A DNA stretch of 64,000 nt, from NCBI GenBank assembly GCA_034506175.1, contig JAPDQB010000002.1:124001-188000 (forward strand). Direction: 5' to 3'. The first letter of the stretch is position 1, and each line of letters opens with the position of its first letter. Both the position numbers and the translations under genes were made by a program. The notes beneath the pieces are model-generated. The model ran no database searches and was not told where the DNA came from. It saw nothing but the letters and a program-made list of their open reading frames with translations. The DNA is from a candidate division KSB1 bacterium. Its GTDB lineage: Bacteria > Zhuqueibacterota > Zhuqueibacteria > Zhuqueibacterales > Zhuqueibacteraceae. Below are positions 8,371 to 18,775 of the stretch, piece after piece.

Positions 8371-9129
8371 ATGAGCCTAAAAATTAAAAAATCCATTTTC
8401 CCCTGCGCCATCTGTTTTGTCGGTGCGCTGCTTGCCCTCAGTAAAATAAGCATGGCGCAACCGCCGGCAGCCCCGGCCTCCAACGGCGCTGCGCCGCCCG
8501 CGCAAGCGTTTACTTTCGTGCGCGTGCAATGGGAAGGCGGGCGTTACGGCTACGGATTTTCCGGCCGCGGCGGTGGGCCGCTGTGGGCGCATGACTATCC
8601 CACTGCCGAACAAAATTTTTATACCGCGCTCAGTGCCTTGACCTCGTTGCCGCTGACGCATGAGAATAAAATCGTCACGCTGCAAGACGATGAAATTTTC
8701 GATTTCCCTTTTTTATATATCTGTGAAGTCGGCTATTGGACGATCAATGAAAAAGAAGTCGAGCGGCTTTCCGAGTATCTGGCGCGCGGCGGTTTCTTGA
8801 TCGTCGATGACTTTCGCGGCGGCTACGAATGGAACAATTTTTTTGATCAAATCAAAAAAGCGACGCCGCATGTCCCACAACCGATTACCCTGGAGCATCC
8901 CATTTTTCATTGCTTCTTCGATTTTGACCGGCTCGGCGATCATGCGCCGTACGGCGGCTTGATGCCGCGCTATTACGCCATTTTCGACGACAAGGGCAGA
9001 ATGATGGCGATCATCAATCACAACAACGACATCGGCGACGGCTGGGAGTGGCCCGAAACCGACGAAGTGTTTTCCACCGAAGCGTTCAAATTGGGCATCA
9101 ATTATCTGATTTACGCGATGACACATTAA
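8371..9129 (+). CDS. DUF4159 protein, exported, first copy
   Basis: This 252-residue protein has a signal peptide ending near SMAQ (27-30), then a DUF4159 domain. Visible family features are the opening FTFVRVQWEGGRYGYGF, the YPTAEQNFYTAL segment, LARGGFLIVDDFRG at 138-150, HPIFHCFF and the NHNNDIGDGWEW tail. DUF4159 resembles glutamine-amidotransferase-like or ThuA-like folds, but no activity is established. It regularly neighbours MoxR-DUF58-BatA genes, as here, which implies a periplasmic role in the same process. No clear Shine-Dalgarno is seen. It is followed by a second, diverged copy. Confidence 0.9.
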   Translation: MSLKIKKSIFPCAICFVGALLALSKISMAQPPAAPASNGAAPPAQAFTFVRVQWEGGRYGYGFSGRGGGPLWAHDYPTAEQNFYTALSALTSLPLTHENKIVTLQDDEIFDFPFLYICEVGYWTINEKEVERLSEYLARGGFLIVDDFRGGYEWNNFFDQIKKATPHVPQPITLEHPIFHCFFDFDRLGDHAPYGGLMPRYYAIFDDKGRMMAIINHNNDIGDGWEWPETDEVFSTEAFKLGINYLIYAMTH

Positions 9130-9139
9130 TTCGTAAGAA

Positions 9140-9166
9140 TCCGTTTCATCCGCGTCCTCTGTGTTC
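9140..9166. repeat. Tandem-word element, nonamer TCCGYGTCA, single arm
   Basis: Three consecutive nonamers TCCGTTTCA, TCCGCGTCC and TCTGTGTTC lie 10 bases after the stop of the first DUF4159 gene. No inverted arm is visible. The architecture (short word, variable positions, stop-proximal) matches the other word elements of the window. Confidence 0.6.
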
Positions 9167-9191
9167 CAAAGCTTTTGATTTCGTGTTGCGA

Positions 9192-9953
9192 ATGTTTATG
9201 CGATTAAGAAGTCTTGTTTTTCTGCCATTCATCGTGAGCGGCATGTTTGAAACGGCGACGCCGCAGCAAGTCGTGCAAAACGACATGTTCACGTTTGTGC
9301 GGATCAAGTACAGTTCCGGCAGCTATGGCTATGCTTTTCGGATGCGTTTCAACAGCGACAGTTGGGAAGTCGATTATCCCACGGCGGAAGAAAATTTTTT
9401 GCGCGGCTTGCGCAGGATCACGCAATTGCCGGTGAACGACCAGGCGCTGGCGATGCCCTTGACCGATCCGGAAATTTTTCAATATCCGTTTGCCTACATG
9501 CTGGAAGTCGGTTATTTGCGGCTTTCCCAAGCCGAGGCCGACACCCTGCGCGAATGGTGCTTGCGAGGCGGCTTTCTGATGATCGATGATTTTCACGGCT
9601 CGGCCGAGTGGGAAAATTTCATCAACGAGTTCAGCAAAGCTTTTCCGGATCGCGCGCCCAAACGACTGCCGGATAATCACCCGATCTTTCATTGTTATTA
9701 TGACTTCCCGACTTACCCGCGCGTCCCGGGCCTCGGCCCGCTGTCGATGGGTCGTCTCTACGAACGCGACGGCTACAATCCGGAATGCTGGGGAATTTTC
9801 GACGACGACAATCGCCTGATGATCCTGATCAATCACAATGTCGATATCGGCGATAGCTGGGAACACGCGGCTGATTCACGCTATCCGACGTTTTATTCAA
9901 AATTGGGCTATATGCTGGGAATTAATTATCTTGTGTATGCGTTGACGCATTGA
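9192..9953 (+). CDS. DUF4159 protein, exported, second copy
   Basis: The start at 9192 gives 253 residues with an N-terminal hydrophobic signal (RLRSLVFLPFIVSGMF). An open frame extends 144 bases upstream into the first DUF4159 gene but lacks a signal-like start. The body repeats the DUF4159 hallmarks: FTFVRIKYSSGSYGYAF, DYPTAEENFLRGL, RGGFLMIDDFHGSAEW, HPIFHCYYDF and NHNVDIGDSWE. It is clearly paralogous to the preceding gene and diverged, so both copies are probably used, perhaps as a heterodimer (inference). It precedes the MoxR gene, separated by a hairpin element. Confidence 0.9.
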   Translation: MFMRLRSLVFLPFIVSGMFETATPQQVVQNDMFTFVRIKYSSGSYGYAFRMRFNSDSWEVDYPTAEENFLRGLRRITQLPVNDQALAMPLTDPEIFQYPFAYMLEVGYLRLSQAEADTLREWCLRGGFLMIDDFHGSAEWENFINEFSKAFPDRAPKRLPDNHPIFHCYYDFPTYPRVPGLGPLSMGRLYERDGYNPECWGIFDDDNRLMILINHNVDIGDSWEHAADSRYPTFYSKLGYMLGINYLVYALTH

Positions 9954-9965
9954 CCTCGTATTTTT

Positions 9966-10005
9966 ACTCATACTCTTTTTTTTAAAAGCGAGCCGGAGTA
10001 AGAGT

Positions 10006-10010
<5 letters not shown>
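9966..10010. repeat. Tandem-word hairpin element, hexamer GAGTAN, copy 1
   Basis: CTCATACTCTT (9967-9977) and AAGAGTATGAG (10000-10010) form an 11-bp inverted repeat. The right arm reads GAGTAA GAGTAT GAG, hexamers with a free last base. It sits 13 bases after a DUF4159 stop, and the first ATG of the moxR frame (10006) lies inside the right arm. Confidence 0.75.
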
Positions 10011-11073
<1,063 letters not shown>

Positions 11074-11075
11074 AG

Positions 11076-11139
11076 GCTCGTACTTTTACCCGTTTTTGAG
11101 AAGTTAAAAACGAGTAAGAGTAGGAGTATGAGTACGAGC
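11076..11139. repeat. Tandem-word hairpin element, hexamer GAGTAN, copy 2
   Basis: The right side holds GAGTAA, GAGTAG, GAGTAT, GAGTAC, GAG (11112-11138), four hexamers using each base once in the last position. GCTCGTACT (11076-11084) pairs with AGTACGAGC (11131-11139), and CGTTTTT with AAAAACG closes an inner stem. It begins two bases after the moxR stop. Confidence 0.85.
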
Positions 11140-11159
11140 ATGATTGGATATCAAACCTC

Positions 11160-12074
11160 ATGAAAACCCAACTCCGTTTCCTCGACCCGGAGATTCTCTC
11201 CAAGATTTCCGGCATGGAGTTGCGTGCGCGGACGGTGGTCGAAGGATTTCTCAGCGGCTTGCATCGCAGCCCGTTCAAAGGCTTCAGCGTGGAATTTGCC
11301 GAGTACCGCCAATACACGCCCGGTGACGATCCGCGGCACATCGATTGGAAAGTCTATGGCCGCACCGATCGCTATTATGTCAAGGAATTCGAAGAAGAAA
11401 CCAATTTGCATTGCCATATTCTCTTCGATCTTTCCGGCAGCATGGCCGGCACCGCCGGAAAAAAATTCGCGGCGGCACGCCTGAGCAAGTTCGACTATGC
11501 CACGTATCTCGCGGCTTCACTGGCGTATTTCATTTTCATGCAGCGCGATGCCGTCGGTTTCGTGGCTTTCGACGAGGAGATTCGGCTGCATATTCCGGCG
11601 AAAGTGCGGCCGGGACATTTGCATCATATTCTCGTGGAACTGGAGAAACTGCGTCCGGGTAACAACCTTAAAGAGCAGCCGGACAAGCTGCATCAAGTGG
11701 CCGAGAGTTTTCGGCGCAAAGGCATGGTGATTTTGATCTCGGATTTGTTTTGCGAAGTCCAGGCGCTGACCCGCGCGCTCGAGCATCTGCGTTTTCGCGG
11801 CCATGATGTGATCGTCTTTCAGCTCATGGATGAATTCGAGCTGAATTTCAATTTTACGCAGTTGACGCGCTTCGTCGGTTTGGAAGGCGAGACGCCGATC
11901 ATGGCGCTGCCGCAGGCCGTGCGCGAGCGCTATTTGAATAATTTGCAAACGCATTTCGACGCCCTCAAACAAGCGTGTGGCGCCAATCGCGTCGATTATA
12001 CGCTGCTCACCACGAATCAACCGTTGGATTTCGCCCTGCAGGCATATTTGGCGGCGCGCAGCGGAAAAATGTAG
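11160..12074 (+). CDS. DUF58 protein with a VWA-like fold
   Basis: The 304-residue product is a DUF58 protein: EYRQYTPGDDPRHIDWKVYG (49-68) is the family signature and DLSGSM (90-95) is a MIDAS-type metal site of the von Willebrand A fold. There are no membrane segments. DUF58 proteins almost always follow moxR and are thought to be its adaptor or client. It is 86 bases after moxR, with a word element in between, and 54 bases before the BatA gene, with another. The order is moxR, DUF58, batA, DUF4175, the standard order of this cluster in FCB and planctomycete-like genomes. Confidence 0.93.
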   Translation: MKTQLRFLDPEILSKISGMELRARTVVEGFLSGLHRSPFKGFSVEFAEYRQYTPGDDPRHIDWKVYGRTDRYYVKEFEEETNLHCHILFDLSGSMAGTAGKKFAAARLSKFDYATYLAASLAYFIFMQRDAVGFVAFDEEIRLHIPAKVRPGHLHHILVELEKLRPGNNLKEQPDKLHQVAESFRRKGMVILISDLFCEVQALTRALEHLRFRGHDVIVFQLMDEFELNFNFTQLTRFVGLEGETPIMALPQAVRERYLNNLQTHFDALKQACGANRVDYTLLTTNQPLDFALQAYLAARSGKM

Positions 12075-12075
12075 C

Positions 12076-12117
12076 CGGAGTGTTGGGGTATTGGACCTCC
12101 AACGCTCCATTACTCCA
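12076..12117. repeat. Tandem-word hairpin element, octamer TGGAGTNN, copy 1
   Basis: Left arm CGGAGTGT, TGGGGTAT, TGGA (12076-12095), two-base loop, right arm 12098-12117 which reads on the other strand TGGAGTAA, TGGAGCGT, TGGA. The invariant word positions pair and most mismatches fall at the variable positions. It begins two bases after the DUF58 stop. Confidence 0.85.
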
Positions 12118-12128
12118 AATTTTTTCCT

Positions 12129-14234
12129 ATGTTTGGTTTTTTAACAGCGCCTTATTTGTTGCTCGGCCTCGGCGCGGCCTTGTTGCCGGTGCTGATTCAT
12201 TTGATTCGCCGCAACAAGCCGGAGACCGTGCATTTTGCCGCGATGCGCTTTCTTGACAGCACGCCGCTGCGCTTGCTGCGGTATCAAAAACTGAAACATC
12301 TCCTGCTGCTGCTCCTGCGAATTTTGGCGCTACTCTTGCTCGGCCTGGCGTTCGCGCGGCCGTATTTGACCGGCGACAAAGTACCGAGGCTGCTTGGCGG
12401 CGAGCCGCGTGCCATCGCGATCATCGTCGACGTTTCGGCGAGCATGGCTGCTGCTGATCATTTCGCCACGGCGCGTGAAGAAGCACGAAGACTTCTCCAG
12501 CAAGCTTCGTCGAATGATCGCGTGTGGCTGATTGGTGCCGCCAATATCGCGGAGCTGCTCGCTGAAAACGCCGAACCCCAGCAGGCGGAAGCGGCTCTGG
12601 CGCAGTTGCGGCAGCGGCAAACCGCCGGCAATTTGCGTGAAACGCTTTTGTTCGCCGATCAACTGCTCGACCGCTCGCCGTTGCAGCGCCGCGCAATCTA
12701 CCTCATTTCGGATTTGCAAGCGAGCAATCTGCCGGCCGGAAATTTTACGTTCAACAGCAACGCCGAATTTGAGCCGATGGCCGTCAAACCCGCCTGGCAG
12801 AACGTCGCCGTGTTGGATGGTCAAATGGTCGAATCAACTCAAGAGGTTTCGGCGGGGTCTGCCGCAAGCCCGCCGCGCGCGCGCCAGGATGATCGCGTTA
12901 CAGCTTACGCCTGCCGCGTGCGAAATTTTTCCGATAGCGATCAGCGTCTCGAGGTGCAGTTGTTCAATCAAGCCACGCCGGCGGTACCGCTGGCAACGCG
13001 AAGTCTCTCGCTTGCCGCGCGAACTGAGCAGGTCATACAATTTGCCGCTGCCAATTTGAAGAATGTGGGGCGAGAGCAAACCGTGTATTTTGAAATCAAG
13101 GCGCCGGTTGACGATTTGCCGGCGGACAATCGTTTTTATTTGGTGGCGGAGGCGGAAAGGAAACGCCGCGTGCTCATTCTCCGCGGCAGCGCCGAATCAA
13201 CTTATTTCGTTCGCGAAGCCTTGGGTTTGCAGCGTTCACTTTATCAGCTTCACGAGGCAACTCCCAACACCTTGTCGCAGTATCGGCTTGAAGATTTCGA
13301 CGCGGTTCTCGTCGCCGGCGTGGCCGGTTTCAACCGCGGCGAGGCGGCGGCGCTGCAGCAATATGTCGAGCAAGGCGGCGGCTTGATTCTCACGCTGGCC
13401 GCGACATTGCAGAGCGAGATGTACAATCGCTTTTTAGCGGAAATTTTGCCCGGCAAAATTTCCGTGCCGGTGCGGGCAACCGGCCGCGCGCCGCAAGCTG
13501 GCCTGGCGCTTACCGAAATTGATTTCGGCCATCCGATTTTCAAAATTTTCGTCGATCCCTCCAACGGCGATCCGACAAAAATTCACGTCTCGCAATATTA
13601 TCGCCTCGAAGCCGTTCCGCAGGCGATTCGCCTGGCCGGCTTTGAAGACGGCGCGCCGGCCCTGCTCGAGCGCGGCGCCGGCAAAGGCAAAGTTTTGTTG
13701 TGGGTCTCGAGCCTTGATTTGAAAGGCGGCAATCTGCCGGTGCGCGGCATTTTTGTGCCGCTGCTTTATCAATGGCTGAATTATGTTTGCCGCCCCGATC
13801 CGCCGCAAACCACGACAGTGGCCGGGCAAACACTTTTTTTGGACGAAGCCATCCAACCCGCGCGAGCCTTGACCGTCACCTTTCCGGATGGCGCGCAGCG
13901 CGAGTTTGAAAAATTACAGCCGCCGGTTTTGAAGGAAACCGCGCAAACGGGTTTTTATCGCGTGCAGCAAAATCAGCGTGTGTTTTGGCACGCGGTAAAT
14001 CTCGAGGCGCGTGAATCCGATCCGGCGAGTGTGAGCGCGGAGAATTTTGCCGCCCGCGTCATCCGCCCGGATGAGCACGCGCTGGCGCAAAACAGCGTGG
14101 CCGGAATCTTTGGCGCTCCCGAAGCTTCGCAACGCGACACCGAAAAACAACAGAAACTCTGGCGCCTCGGCCTGTGGGCGTTGCTGATTTTATTGATGAC
14201 GGAAGTTTGGCTGGCGAATCGAACGCCGCGATAG
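12129..14234 (+). CDS. BatA and VWA domain membrane protein
   Basis: The 701-residue product begins with a BatA domain: two hydrophobic helices (about 4-24 and 57-79) around the signature HLIRRNKPETVHFAAMRFL. A VWA domain follows with DVSAS (101-105) as its metal-binding motif. The long middle part (about 230-650) includes a class I glutamine-amidotransferase-like stretch (VLVAGVAGFNRGEAAALQQY), and a C-terminal helix (LWALLILLMTEVWL) anchors the end. In Bacteroides such proteins belong to the aerotolerance (Bat) operon, whose molecular role remains open. It is 21 bases from the next gene. Confidence 0.9.
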   Translation: MFGFLTAPYLLLGLGAALLPVLIHLIRRNKPETVHFAAMRFLDSTPLRLLRYQKLKHLLLLLLRILALLLLGLAFARPYLTGDKVPRLLGGEPRAIAIIVDVSASMAAADHFATAREEARRLLQQASSNDRVWLIGAANIAELLAENAEPQQAEAALAQLRQRQTAGNLRETLLFADQLLDRSPLQRRAIYLISDLQASNLPAGNFTFNSNAEFEPMAVKPAWQNVAVLDGQMVESTQEVSAGSAASPPRARQDDRVTAYACRVRNFSDSDQRLEVQLFNQATPAVPLATRSLSLAARTEQVIQFAAANLKNVGREQTVYFEIKAPVDDLPADNRFYLVAEAERKRRVLILRGSAESTYFVREALGLQRSLYQLHEATPNTLSQYRLEDFDAVLVAGVAGFNRGEAAALQQYVEQGGGLILTLAATLQSEMYNRFLAEILPGKISVPVRATGRAPQAGLALTEIDFGHPIFKIFVDPSNGDPTKIHVSQYYRLEAVPQAIRLAGFEDGAPALLERGAGKGKVLLWVSSLDLKGGNLPVRGIFVPLLYQWLNYVCRPDPPQTTTVAGQTLFLDEAIQPARALTVTFPDGAQREFEKLQPPVLKETAQTGFYRVQQNQRVFWHAVNLEARESDPASVSAENFAARVIRPDEHALAQNSVAGIFGAPEASQRDTEKQQKLWRLGLWALLILLMTEVWLANRTPR

Positions 14235-14255
14235 CATGGCGCAAAGGAGTCAATC

Positions 14256-17200
14256 ATGCACACTCTCTACAAACATCTCGAAAACGATTTGACGCTGGGC
14301 TTGCGAGCGTGGCGCCGAAGCCGGTTGCAGCGAGGATTGGCGATCTCACTGCTGGGGTTGGTGTGTTTGTTCGCGCTGGTGTTTTTGGCGGCGCCGGCCT
14401 GGCTCGCTTTTCCGGCGTTGTGGTGGACCTTGGTCGGCGTGGGAACGCTGGGTTGGATGATCTTGACTGCGCAGTATTTGATTTTACCGCTTCGCCATCG
14501 ACCCACGTTAACGCAGGTTGCGCGGCACATTGAAGAACAGAATCCTGATCTCGAAGATCGCCTGGCGACGGCGGTGGAATTTGGCCGCCAGGCGCCGGTT
14601 TCGTCGCGGATCAAGAAAAATGTCGAGGCACCGCCATCGAATTCCCACGCGCTGCTGCAGCGGCTTTTGCAGGACGCCATTAATAACACCACGAAAATCG
14701 ATTTCCCCGAGCAGTTGCAAATTCGTTTTGCACGATTGTGGCGCACGCTGGCAACGATCGCGACGGTCCTGGCAATTGTCGTCATTTTCGGCGGCAGCGG
14801 CGCGCTGCGGCAAAGGCTGCAGCAATTTTATACTGCCGTGCAAAATGTCCCCAAAATTTTGCGCGGGCTTGAAGTTTCGCCCGGCAACGCGCGCGTTCGC
14901 CGCGGTGAAAATGTCGAGATCGTTGCGCAAACGCCGGAAGCCGTGGCGACCAAGGCCTCGATTTATTTTGTCACCGGCTCGCGCGCGCCGCTCACCGCCA
15001 ATAAGCTGCCGCAGGAAGCGGCGTGGGCGGCAAATGTGATGGAAACCACGACGACGCTCGGAAAATTTTTGTATCGTTTTTTTGAAGTGCAGGACACGTT
15101 GCAGTATTACGTGCGCGTTGGAGACGAATTTTCTCCGATTTATTCGATCATTCCGCTGGAAACGCCGGAGATTAAAGACATTCGCTTGACCTATCATTTT
15201 CCGGCAGCCATCGGATCAGCTTCGCGCCGGGAGACCGGCAGCGGTGATGTGTACGCGCCGGCCGGAACCAATGTTGATCTTGAAATTGTCGCCTCGCAGC
15301 GCTTGTCGCGCGCCGAATGGCAGTTTGGTGAAAACTTGACCAGGCCGATGCAGATTTTCGCCGACACGCTGGCTCGCGTTTCCTTCGCAGTGGAAAAGGA
15401 AGGTTATTATGCCGTGCGGTTGACGAACACTGACGGCATGAGCAACACCTCCGTCGAATATTTCGTTCACATCATGCCGGATGAAGCGCCGCAGATCACC
15501 ATCGAGCGACCCGGCCGCGACGCCCGGCCCACCATGCTCGAAGAAGTGCCGGTGGCGGTTCACGTGAGCGACGATTACGGTTTGAAACAGTTTGAGCTGG
15601 TTTACTCGATCAACGATCAGCCGGCGGTGCGTGAAGATTTGCTGGCGGCGATGAAACGCGACCGCGATAACCCCAACAACCGGCTCAATTATCACGGCGA
15701 AAGAATGCTTTTCCTCGAAGATCTCGGCGTGCAGCCGGGGGATTTTATTTCTTACTATTTTGAAGCCGTCGACGCGAAGCAAAAAACCGGCACGGATTTG
15801 TATTTTCTCGAGGTGCGGCCGTTTGATGAAGAGTTTTATCGCGCTTTGAGCCAGGGCGGTGGCGGCGAAAACTCGCCCGGGCTGGCGGTGTCACAAAAAG
15901 AGATCATCACCGCGACGTGGAAGCTCGAGCGCGCCCGGCAAAAATTATCGGATGAAGAAGTGAAAAAAAGCAGCAAGGCCTTGGCGGAGACACAAGCCAG
16001 CTTGCAGGAATCGGTTTTGCGTATCGCCCAAGCTGCCGGCATGAGGGGCAACATCGGCGGGGAAGGCTCGGCGAAAATTACCGAATATCTTGAACAGGCC
16101 GCCGCTGTAATGTCGGAGGCCGTGCCGTTATTGGAAGAGGCGAGGCTTGCCGAGGCCCTGGATCCCGAGCGCCGGGCGTATCAATTTTTGCTCAAAGCCG
16201 ACGCTGAAATGCGGCGGCGCGAATTGGCGATGAACAGCGGGCAGGCTTCCAGTTTCGGCCAATTGCAAAGCAGCGAAGAATTTTCCCGCGTGTTTCAGGA
16301 TGAATTGAACAAGATTCAATCGAAATATGAAACGCTGCAAAATCAGCAGCAACAGCAGCAGGAAACGCAGCTCAACGAAGCGCTGCAAAAAGTCAAAGAG
16401 CTGGCGCAGCGCCAGGAGCGCTTGAACGAGTTGAATCGTTCGATGCAGCGCGAGAATCAATTGGCAGAGGAAAAGAAGCGCCAGATCGAGCGTTTGCGCC
16501 GGCAGCAGGAGGAGTTGAATCGCGAGGCGCAGAATCTCGCGCGGCAAATGCAGCAGCTCGGGCAATCTGCCGGCGCGAATCAACAATCGTTGCAGCAGCT
16601 CGAGGAGACTTTGCGGCAGGCGGCGGATGACATGAAGCGCACGACGGATAATTTGCGCCGGGAAAATCTCGCCAACGCCGGCGCCGAGGGCAATCGCGCG
16701 CTCGACCGTTTGCGGCGGCTGGAAGATCAGTTGCAGCAGCAGCGTTCCAGCTCGTTGCGTGAAAACTTGGCGCAACTTCGCGACGAGGTGCAGCGTTTGG
16801 CGGAGGCGCAATCGCAATTGAGCGACGAGTTGCAGCGCCAGAGCGGCGCTGCCGGAGCCGAACAAAGACAGCAGTGGGGCGAGCGCCAGCAGGAATTGCA
16901 GCGCCGCGCTGCGCGCACCCGTGAAGATTTGGAAAAGACGCGGCAGGCGGCGGCAAATTCTTCCAACGAGGAACGAGTTGAGAGGTCGCGTGAAAAGCGG
17001 CAATTGGCGCAGGATCTGCGCAAGCTGACGCAGGAATTCGATCAGCGCCGCATTACGGAACGCATGCAGGAAGCCGGCGAGGCCATTCAGCAGGAAAAAT
17101 TTGATGAGGCCGGACGCGCCCAGCGCGAGACCGCGCAGAATTTGAAGCGGCTCGAAGCGAAGCTCGGTGAAAGCTTGTCGCAACTGGCCGAGGCACCGGA

Positions 17201-17753
17201 TGAAAAATTGGACGTGGCGTTGCAAGAAACCCAGCGTCTGCGCCGCGATTTGGAGGAAAGCTGGCGCGAGCGTGGCGAGCGTTCCGAAGCCGGTTCCCCC
17301 GAGCAACCGCAAGGCGGAAATCGCAGCGGCCAGCAAAATCAAAATCCTCAATTCGCGCCGAATGGCTCGCCGTCGGGCGGGATGCCGTCGGATCAGCGCT
17401 TGCGCCCGGAGGAAATGAATTGGTGGTCGGAGCGGATGTGGCAGGGCCTTCGCGATCTCGAAAAGATCAGCCCGTTTTTGCGCGCCGACACGGCGCTCGC
17501 CGACGATTACGCGCGCTTGATGCAAAGCTATCGCGGCGCGGTGCGAACTTTCCGCGGCGGCGATCCGCTGCGCCGCGATCAAATCGAAAAGCAGTTGCTC
17601 GACCCGCTGCGCCGCTTCGAAGCGGAGCTGGCGACGCGGCTCGCCGTTTTGCAAAATCAGCAGCAAATGCTCACCGCCCGCGACGAGCCGGTGCCGGCGC
17701 AGTATCGCGAGATGGTGGATAAGTATTTTGAGATGCTGTCGAAAAAGCGTTAG
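14256..17753 (+). CDS. DUF4175 family membrane protein with a long coiled coil
   Basis: This 1165-residue protein has two closely spaced helices near the N-terminus (about 26-77) and another at about 165-180, then an extracytoplasmic beta-rich part (about 200-530) and a long glutamine-, glutamate- and arginine-rich coiled coil (about 600-1010). A polar linker with PQGGNRSGQQNQN precedes a helical C-terminal domain. This is the DUF4175 layout. The family accompanies BatA proteins in this cluster and may be a membrane-spanning scaffold (inference). Coding begins 21 bases after batA. The low-complexity coiled coil may cause spurious database matches. Confidence 0.88.
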   Translation: MHTLYKHLENDLTLGLRAWRRSRLQRGLAISLLGLVCLFALVFLAAPAWLAFPALWWTLVGVGTLGWMILTAQYLILPLRHRPTLTQVARHIEEQNPDLEDRLATAVEFGRQAPVSSRIKKNVEAPPSNSHALLQRLLQDAINNTTKIDFPEQLQIRFARLWRTLATIATVLAIVVIFGGSGALRQRLQQFYTAVQNVPKILRGLEVSPGNARVRRGENVEIVAQTPEAVATKASIYFVTGSRAPLTANKLPQEAAWAANVMETTTTLGKFLYRFFEVQDTLQYYVRVGDEFSPIYSIIPLETPEIKDIRLTYHFPAAIGSASRRETGSGDVYAPAGTNVDLEIVASQRLSRAEWQFGENLTRPMQIFADTLARVSFAVEKEGYYAVRLTNTDGMSNTSVEYFVHIMPDEAPQITIERPGRDARPTMLEEVPVAVHVSDDYGLKQFELVYSINDQPAVREDLLAAMKRDRDNPNNRLNYHGERMLFLEDLGVQPGDFISYYFEAVDAKQKTGTDLYFLEVRPFDEEFYRALSQGGGGENSPGLAVSQKEIITATWKLERARQKLSDEEVKKSSKALAETQASLQESVLRIAQAAGMRGNIGGEGSAKITEYLEQAAAVMSEAVPLLEEARLAEALDPERRAYQFLLKADAEMRRRELAMNSGQASSFGQLQSSEEFSRVFQDELNKIQSKYETLQNQQQQQQETQLNEALQKVKELAQRQERLNELNRSMQRENQLAEEKKRQIERLRRQQEELNREAQNLARQMQQLGQSAGANQQSLQQLEETLRQAADDMKRTTDNLRRENLANAGAEGNRALDRLRRLEDQLQQQRSSSLRENLAQLRDEVQRLAEAQSQLSDELQRQSGAAGAEQRQQWGERQQELQRRAARTREDLEKTRQAAANSSNEERVERSREKRQLAQDLRKLTQEFDQRRITERMQEAGEAIQQEKFDEAGRAQRETAQNLKRLEAKLGESLSQLAEAPDEKLDVALQETQRLRRDLEESWRERGERSEAGSPEQPQGGNRSGQQNQNPQFAPNGSPSGGMPSDQRLRPEEMNWWSERMWQGLRDLEKISPFLRADTALADDYARLMQSYRGAVRTFRGGDPLRRDQIEKQLLDPLRRFEAELATRLAVLQNQQQMLTARDEPVPAQYREMVDKYFEMLSKKR

Positions 17754-17829
17754 ACTGTTTGCCGATCAGTCCGTAGTGAGTATTTTTTCAACTCCTTAAA
17801 TTGAAACAAGAAGATGATTGGGTTTGCTT

Positions 17830-17868
17830 GTTAAACTGGCTGACGGGTCAACCGACTAAGCGTCAAAC
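17830..17868. repeat. Tandem-word element, octamer GGTTAACN-like, copy 2
   Basis: GGCTGACG, GGTCAACC, GACTAAGC, GTCAAAC (17838-17868) continue the octamer register of the element at 4979-5010, with more drift. GTTAAAC upstream (17830-17836) is an imperfect inverted word. It lies between DUF4175 and the dienelactone hydrolase gene. Confidence 0.6.
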
Positions 17869-17896
17869 ATCAACATCATGACAACAAGGAGGAAGG

Positions 17897-18697
17897 ATGA
17901 TGAAAAAAGTTTTCGTTATCGCAGCCACGTTGGCATTGGCTTCGACCGCGTTATTCGCGCAAGATTTCGCTTTGCAGCGCCTGGAGAAATCGCCGCGGCA
18001 TCACGAATGGGTGGCGGTCAAACATGGCGACCGCACCGTTCATGCTTTTCTGGTGTTTCCCGAGGTCAAAAACAAAGCGCTTGCGGTTGTGGTCATCCAT
18101 GAGAATCGTGGGTTGACGGATTGGGTGCGCAGCGTGGCGGATCAATTGGCCGAGGCCGGTTACATCGCCATCGCGCCGGACTTGCTCTCCGGCATGGCGC
18201 CAAACGGCGGCAAGACGAGCGACTTTCCGAGCGGCGATGCCGCGCGTGAGGCGATTTCCAAAGTGACGCCTGAACAAGCCACCGCCGATCTGAACGCCGT
18301 CGCGGATTATGTGGCGAAGCTGCCGGCGGCCAATGGAAAAGTCGCGGTCGCCGGGTTTTGCTGGGGCGGGCGCCAATCGTTTCGTTTTGCCACCAATCGC
18401 CCGAGCTTGGCGGCGGCGTTTGTCTTTTACGGCAACGGCCCGGACAGCAGCGACATCGCAAGAATCAAATGCCCGGTCTACGGTTTTTATGGCGGCAACG
18501 ATGCCCGCGTCAATGCCACGATTCCCCAAACCGCGGCATGGATGAAGCAAGCCGGAAAAATTTTCGAGCCGGTCATTTACAACGGCGCCGGCCATGGCTT
18601 CATGCGCTCCGGCGAAGAACCGAACGCCGAGGTCGCCAATAAAAAAGCGCGTGATGAGGGCTGGGTTCGATGGAAAAATTTGCTGAAAAAAATCTGA
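17897..18697 (+). CDS. Exported dienelactone hydrolase family protein
   Basis: The 266-residue product has a signal peptide (MMKKVFVIAATLALASTALF, cleavage after AQ) and an alpha/beta-hydrolase domain. The nucleophile is Cys155 in GFCWGG, with Asp202 (GGNDARV) and His233 (GAGHGF), the Cys-Asp-His triad of dienelactone hydrolases, and Glu69 in HENRG as in that family. By homology it opens a lactone or ester, but an exported copy is unlikely to serve aromatic degradation. AGGAGG lies just upstream. Its position inside a MoxR/BatA/VWA cluster is unusual and may point to a cell-envelope substrate. Confidence 0.9.
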   Translation: MMKKVFVIAATLALASTALFAQDFALQRLEKSPRHHEWVAVKHGDRTVHAFLVFPEVKNKALAVVVIHENRGLTDWVRSVADQLAEAGYIAIAPDLLSGMAPNGGKTSDFPSGDAAREAISKVTPEQATADLNAVADYVAKLPAANGKVAVAGFCWGGRQSFRFATNRPSLAAAFVFYGNGPDSSDIARIKCPVYGFYGGNDARVNATIPQTAAWMKQAGKIFEPVIYNGAGHGFMRSGEEPNAEVANKKARDEGWVRWKNLLKKI

Positions 18698-18699
18698 GC

Positions 18700-18769
18700 T
18701 AAAACGTAAACACATAAAACGTAAAATTGCGAATGGCGCTTTATACGTGTTTACGATTTACGTTTTACG
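18700..18769. repeat. Tandem-word hairpin element, heptamer CGTAAAN, copy 1
   Basis: The right arm (18740-18769) reads on the minus strand CGTAAAA, CGTAAAT, CGTAAAC and then a degenerate word. The left arm (18700-18726) repeats ACGTAAA words on the plus strand. It starts two bases after the hydrolase stop. Confidence 0.85.
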
Positions 18770-18775
18770 ATTCAA

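Noticed and set aside
16128..17666. A 512-codon minus-strand frame opposite the DUF4175 coiled coil.
   Set aside because: Leucine- and arginine-rich because it reads the Gln/Glu/Arg repeat backwards. There is no ribosome binding site, and the sense protein is clearly real.
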